A stretch of DNA of 64,000 nucleotides from contig JBBRCE010000014.1 in assembly GCA_038205115.1 (NCBI GenBank), positions 1-64,000 of the forward strand, in the 5' to 3' direction. Source of the stretch: JBBRCE01 sp038205115 (GTDB taxonomy: Bacteria > Planctomycetota > Planctomycetia > Pirellulales > JBBRCE01). How positions within the stretch are numbered: the stretch's first letter is position 1; every line of letters begins with the position of its first letter. The notes below the pieces were generated by a model. It had not been told where the DNA came from, made no database searches, and was given only the letters and a program-made list of their open reading frames with translations. The position numbers were made by a program, and so were the translations under genes. Shown here piece by piece: positions 61,602 through 64,000 of this stretch.

Positions 61602-64000
61602 TTATTTCACCAAGATGACCGAGATGTCGCTATCCATGATGGTGCTGAACGCGGTTTGCAGTTTGCTTTGTCGCTGACTCAAATTGCCGATGCACCATTT
61701 GTAACCGTTGGTCGGATCGCTGGCGCTGGCCGGAAACGTGGTCGCGCCGATGGTTGACATTTGCTGCAAAAAGCTGACCGCCGACGCGGGCTCCGCGCCT
61801 TCGGCCGTGGATTCGAACACCGAACCAAACGCCAGCGTGTGGATTTTGGCCGTTTTGCGGGGCGTGGAAAAACCGGGGAGGCCGGCGGTGTCGCTATCCA
61901 GTGCGCAAATCCGCGTGGCCACGTCCAGCGCATCTTGCGAGGCGCTGCCGCCGCTGGCGGTAAACGCATCGCTGGCGCGAATGTTGTAATACGAGTTGTA
62001 CGCGCCGGAGTTGGTCGAAGCAGCATTGGTGGCGGTGTTGGCCATTCCGTCGGTTTCCAGGATCACCATTTTCTGCGCGTTTTTGCGCCCCCAACCACCC
62101 GCGCCGGCGCTGCGCAACGCGCTGCTGCCGCTCAACTGGTTGTAGGCCACGCGCAGGCCGTAACCGGTAGCCGTGTTGCCGGTGTAATCTCCGTGGGCAC
62201 GCGGCGTGGCCAGTCCGTTGGCATCCCACGGTCGGACATCGGCCGTACTGGAGTTGGGCGGAAACCACAGGGCGTCGATCATGCCGGAATAATCGCGGCC
62301 CAAATCGACCACCGCTTCGTTGAATTCGCCCGCCTCGGACGCTTCGCCGGTGTAATTGGGCCGGCTAAACATGATCAGCGAGACCATATCGTTGGGATGA
62401 TTGTTTTGAATGTCTTGCAACGCGCCTTGCACGCCCAGCTTGGCGGCCACCATCGACACATCGTGCGCCGTGCCGGGCAGCAAACCGGTATCTAGCATGT
62501 ACTGGATCATGGTCATCGGACCAAACCACAGTCGATGCCGCGGGCGTAAGGGGTTATCCAGCGCCGCGACGTACGAACGGCCCAGCGGGTCGTTGGCGTC
62601 GGGTCCGGTGATTTGCACGCCGGCGCCATCGGTGGCGCTGCCGCAGGTGAAGTCGGGACCGTAGCTGCAAGACGGATTGCCGGGATGCTGGATGTTGCCC
62701 ATCGGGTCGCGCCAGACGCCAATCGTGAAGTCGATGTATTCCTTCCAGAAGCGCTGGTCGGCGTTGGCGATGGCGCTGTTGGGCTGCGTATGATCGTAGG
62801 CGCTAGCCGGAACGTCGGCCGGGATCGACGAATAAAACAGAATGCGCCCTGCGCGCAACTGCGTGGGAAACGGCGACGGCGCGGCCTTGATCCATTTCAA
62901 TATTTTTTTGTAATTGATCACATACTTGCCGGCCGGATCGTTCCAGTGTCCCGTGCTGTCCCATAGCGCGCGGTTGTCGTTACAGACACCGCCGAAGCTG
63001 GGCGAAACGCCGCCTGGCAGCATGAAATACTTTTTCCGCCAGTCGCTTGCCGCAGCCAGTTGCGGCGGCCAAATGAAGAACGTCTTTCCCCAGTAACCCG
63101 GGCCTTCGGTATAACCATTGAACGCCACGTAGCCAGTGAACCCGACCGCAGCGCTGCCGGTGATCTCTTTCCAATTCTTGGCCGGAGTGGTCAGAGAACC
63201 GAGCACATTAAAATACTGATCGCCACCGCTGAGTAAATTGGTGATGCCGCCGGCGGCTGGCGTAAAGGCGGCCGCAGCCGCCGCGCCGCGGTTGTTTTTG
63301 TAAAAGTCGTTGACCATAGCCGAGACGCCATTGGCCGATTGCGAAATGTTGCACTTGCCCACACGCGGATCGCTGCTGGTGCATTGCAACTTGGCCAGCG
63401 GCGAATACGTCTGTTTATAGGGGCCGAACTCGGGAAACAGCGGATCGCTGTTATTCGAACTGTTGTTTTCTGTGCCGAGGTACGATTCGTTGTTCCACAA
63501 GTCGCTTTCGTTGTTCATCGAACCGGAATAATCCAAGACGATGGCTACATCGCGTGGGCGGTGCGCGGCGGTGGCTGTGACGGTGATTGTCGAACCCGAG
63601 TAGCCAAAAATCCGCGAAAACGCGCCAGCGACGCGATGCGTGATCGTGACTTCCGTCAAGTTGTAATTGTCGGGCGAGACCGGTGGAAACTCCGGCGCAA
63701 ACGTTTGCGATGCGGTGTCGTAATGTTACGCACCGTGACGGACAGTGACTTCGCTGGCCGGAATGTTGGCGCCTAAAATCTTGTTAGCGGTGGCCGCCGC
63801 AACGGCATTGGTACTGGCCGCGCTGAGGTTACTGCTGGACGATCCATCGAGCGATGCCGCGCCGGCCAGAGCCGCGGCATCGGCCGCGTTCTGACATTGC
63901 GTGCGGGCCGTGGAGATCATGCCGAGATCTACCGCCAAGGCCACAAAACCGCACAGGGCCGTCATCGAAATCGCCAGCATCGGCATGATCGTGCCGCGGC
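61602..64000 (-). pseudogene. TadG-like pilus-associated protein with vWA domain, in-frame stop, 5' end missing
   Basis: The window ends inside this gene. The N-terminal part (from 64000 to about 63729) has RGTIMPMLAISM followed by a hydrophobic helix (LCGFVALAVDLGMISTARTQ), like TadE/TadG proteins, and the text QNAADAAALAGAASLDG. A TAA at 63726-63728 interrupts the frame, but the same frame continues without shift as HYDTASQTFAPEFPPVSPDN and then a vWA domain (VAIVLDYSGSMNNE with MIDAS DxSGS) to the stop at 61602. A TTG at 63659 allows a second start. It may be a nonsense mutant, a sequencing error or a read-through gene. The far 5' end is beyond the window. Confidence 0.7.

Overview
The window looks like a chromosomal piece from a planctomycete, most like the Pirellulales. 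It carries a type IV-like prepilin of the DUF1559 family, a DUF1592/DUF1588/DUF1585 haem protein paired with a DUF1552 protein, secreted leucine-rich-repeat and CHAT-TPR proteins, a eukaryote-like Ser/Thr kinase, and small proteins with typical planctomycete N-termini. The assignment rests on family content read by eye; no database search was run.

Layout. 1-2500 is a decayed accessory zone: a leucine-rich-repeat gene and the remains of a toxin/immunity-like pair, each interrupted by a copy of the same 100-bp palindromic insertion element. 2605-9889 is the replication-origin neighbourhood: terC, dnaA, a probable oriC, dnaN, a DciA-like (DUF721) gene and gyrB. 9890-16824 holds small secreted or membrane proteins and the DUF1592/DUF1552 operon, which is flanked by two copies of a degenerate dispersed repeat. 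16825-28740 is loose and gene-poor in places. It holds a GlsB-type membrane protein, a small lipoprotein, two TPR-CHAT proteins (one with an intact His/Cys dyad, one without), an OsmC-type peroxidase, a secreted protein of four internal repeats, and a 37-residue lysine/alanine-rich peptide.

28741-41290 is mostly housekeeping on the minus strand: SGNH hydrolase, M50 protease, aldo/keto reductase, endonuclease IV, CDGSH protein, a toxin-domain ORF with a coupled partner, alaS, a PemK/MazF-like protein, dusB, a Ser/Thr kinase, an SRAP protein and a DedA protein. 41891-46523 is a tight four-gene minus-strand operon (cysteine-cluster metalloprotein, C45-like Ntn hydrolase, ATP-grasp ligase, PLP fold-III decarboxylase). 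It is the best candidate here for an undescribed biosynthetic system. 46662-52254 adds PAP2, a GDSL lipase-like protein, a large lipoprotein coupled to kdsA, and a lipid-kinase-like protein. 52949-61000 has a prepilin, a thioredoxin-like lipoprotein and the conserved prkA-DUF444-spoVR stress module. The window ends inside a TadG-like von Willebrand factor gene that has an in-frame stop codon.

No tRNA, rRNA, CRISPR array, transposase or convincing intrinsic terminator was recognised. Start codons were chosen from ribosome-binding sites, signal peptides and family N-termini where these could be seen.
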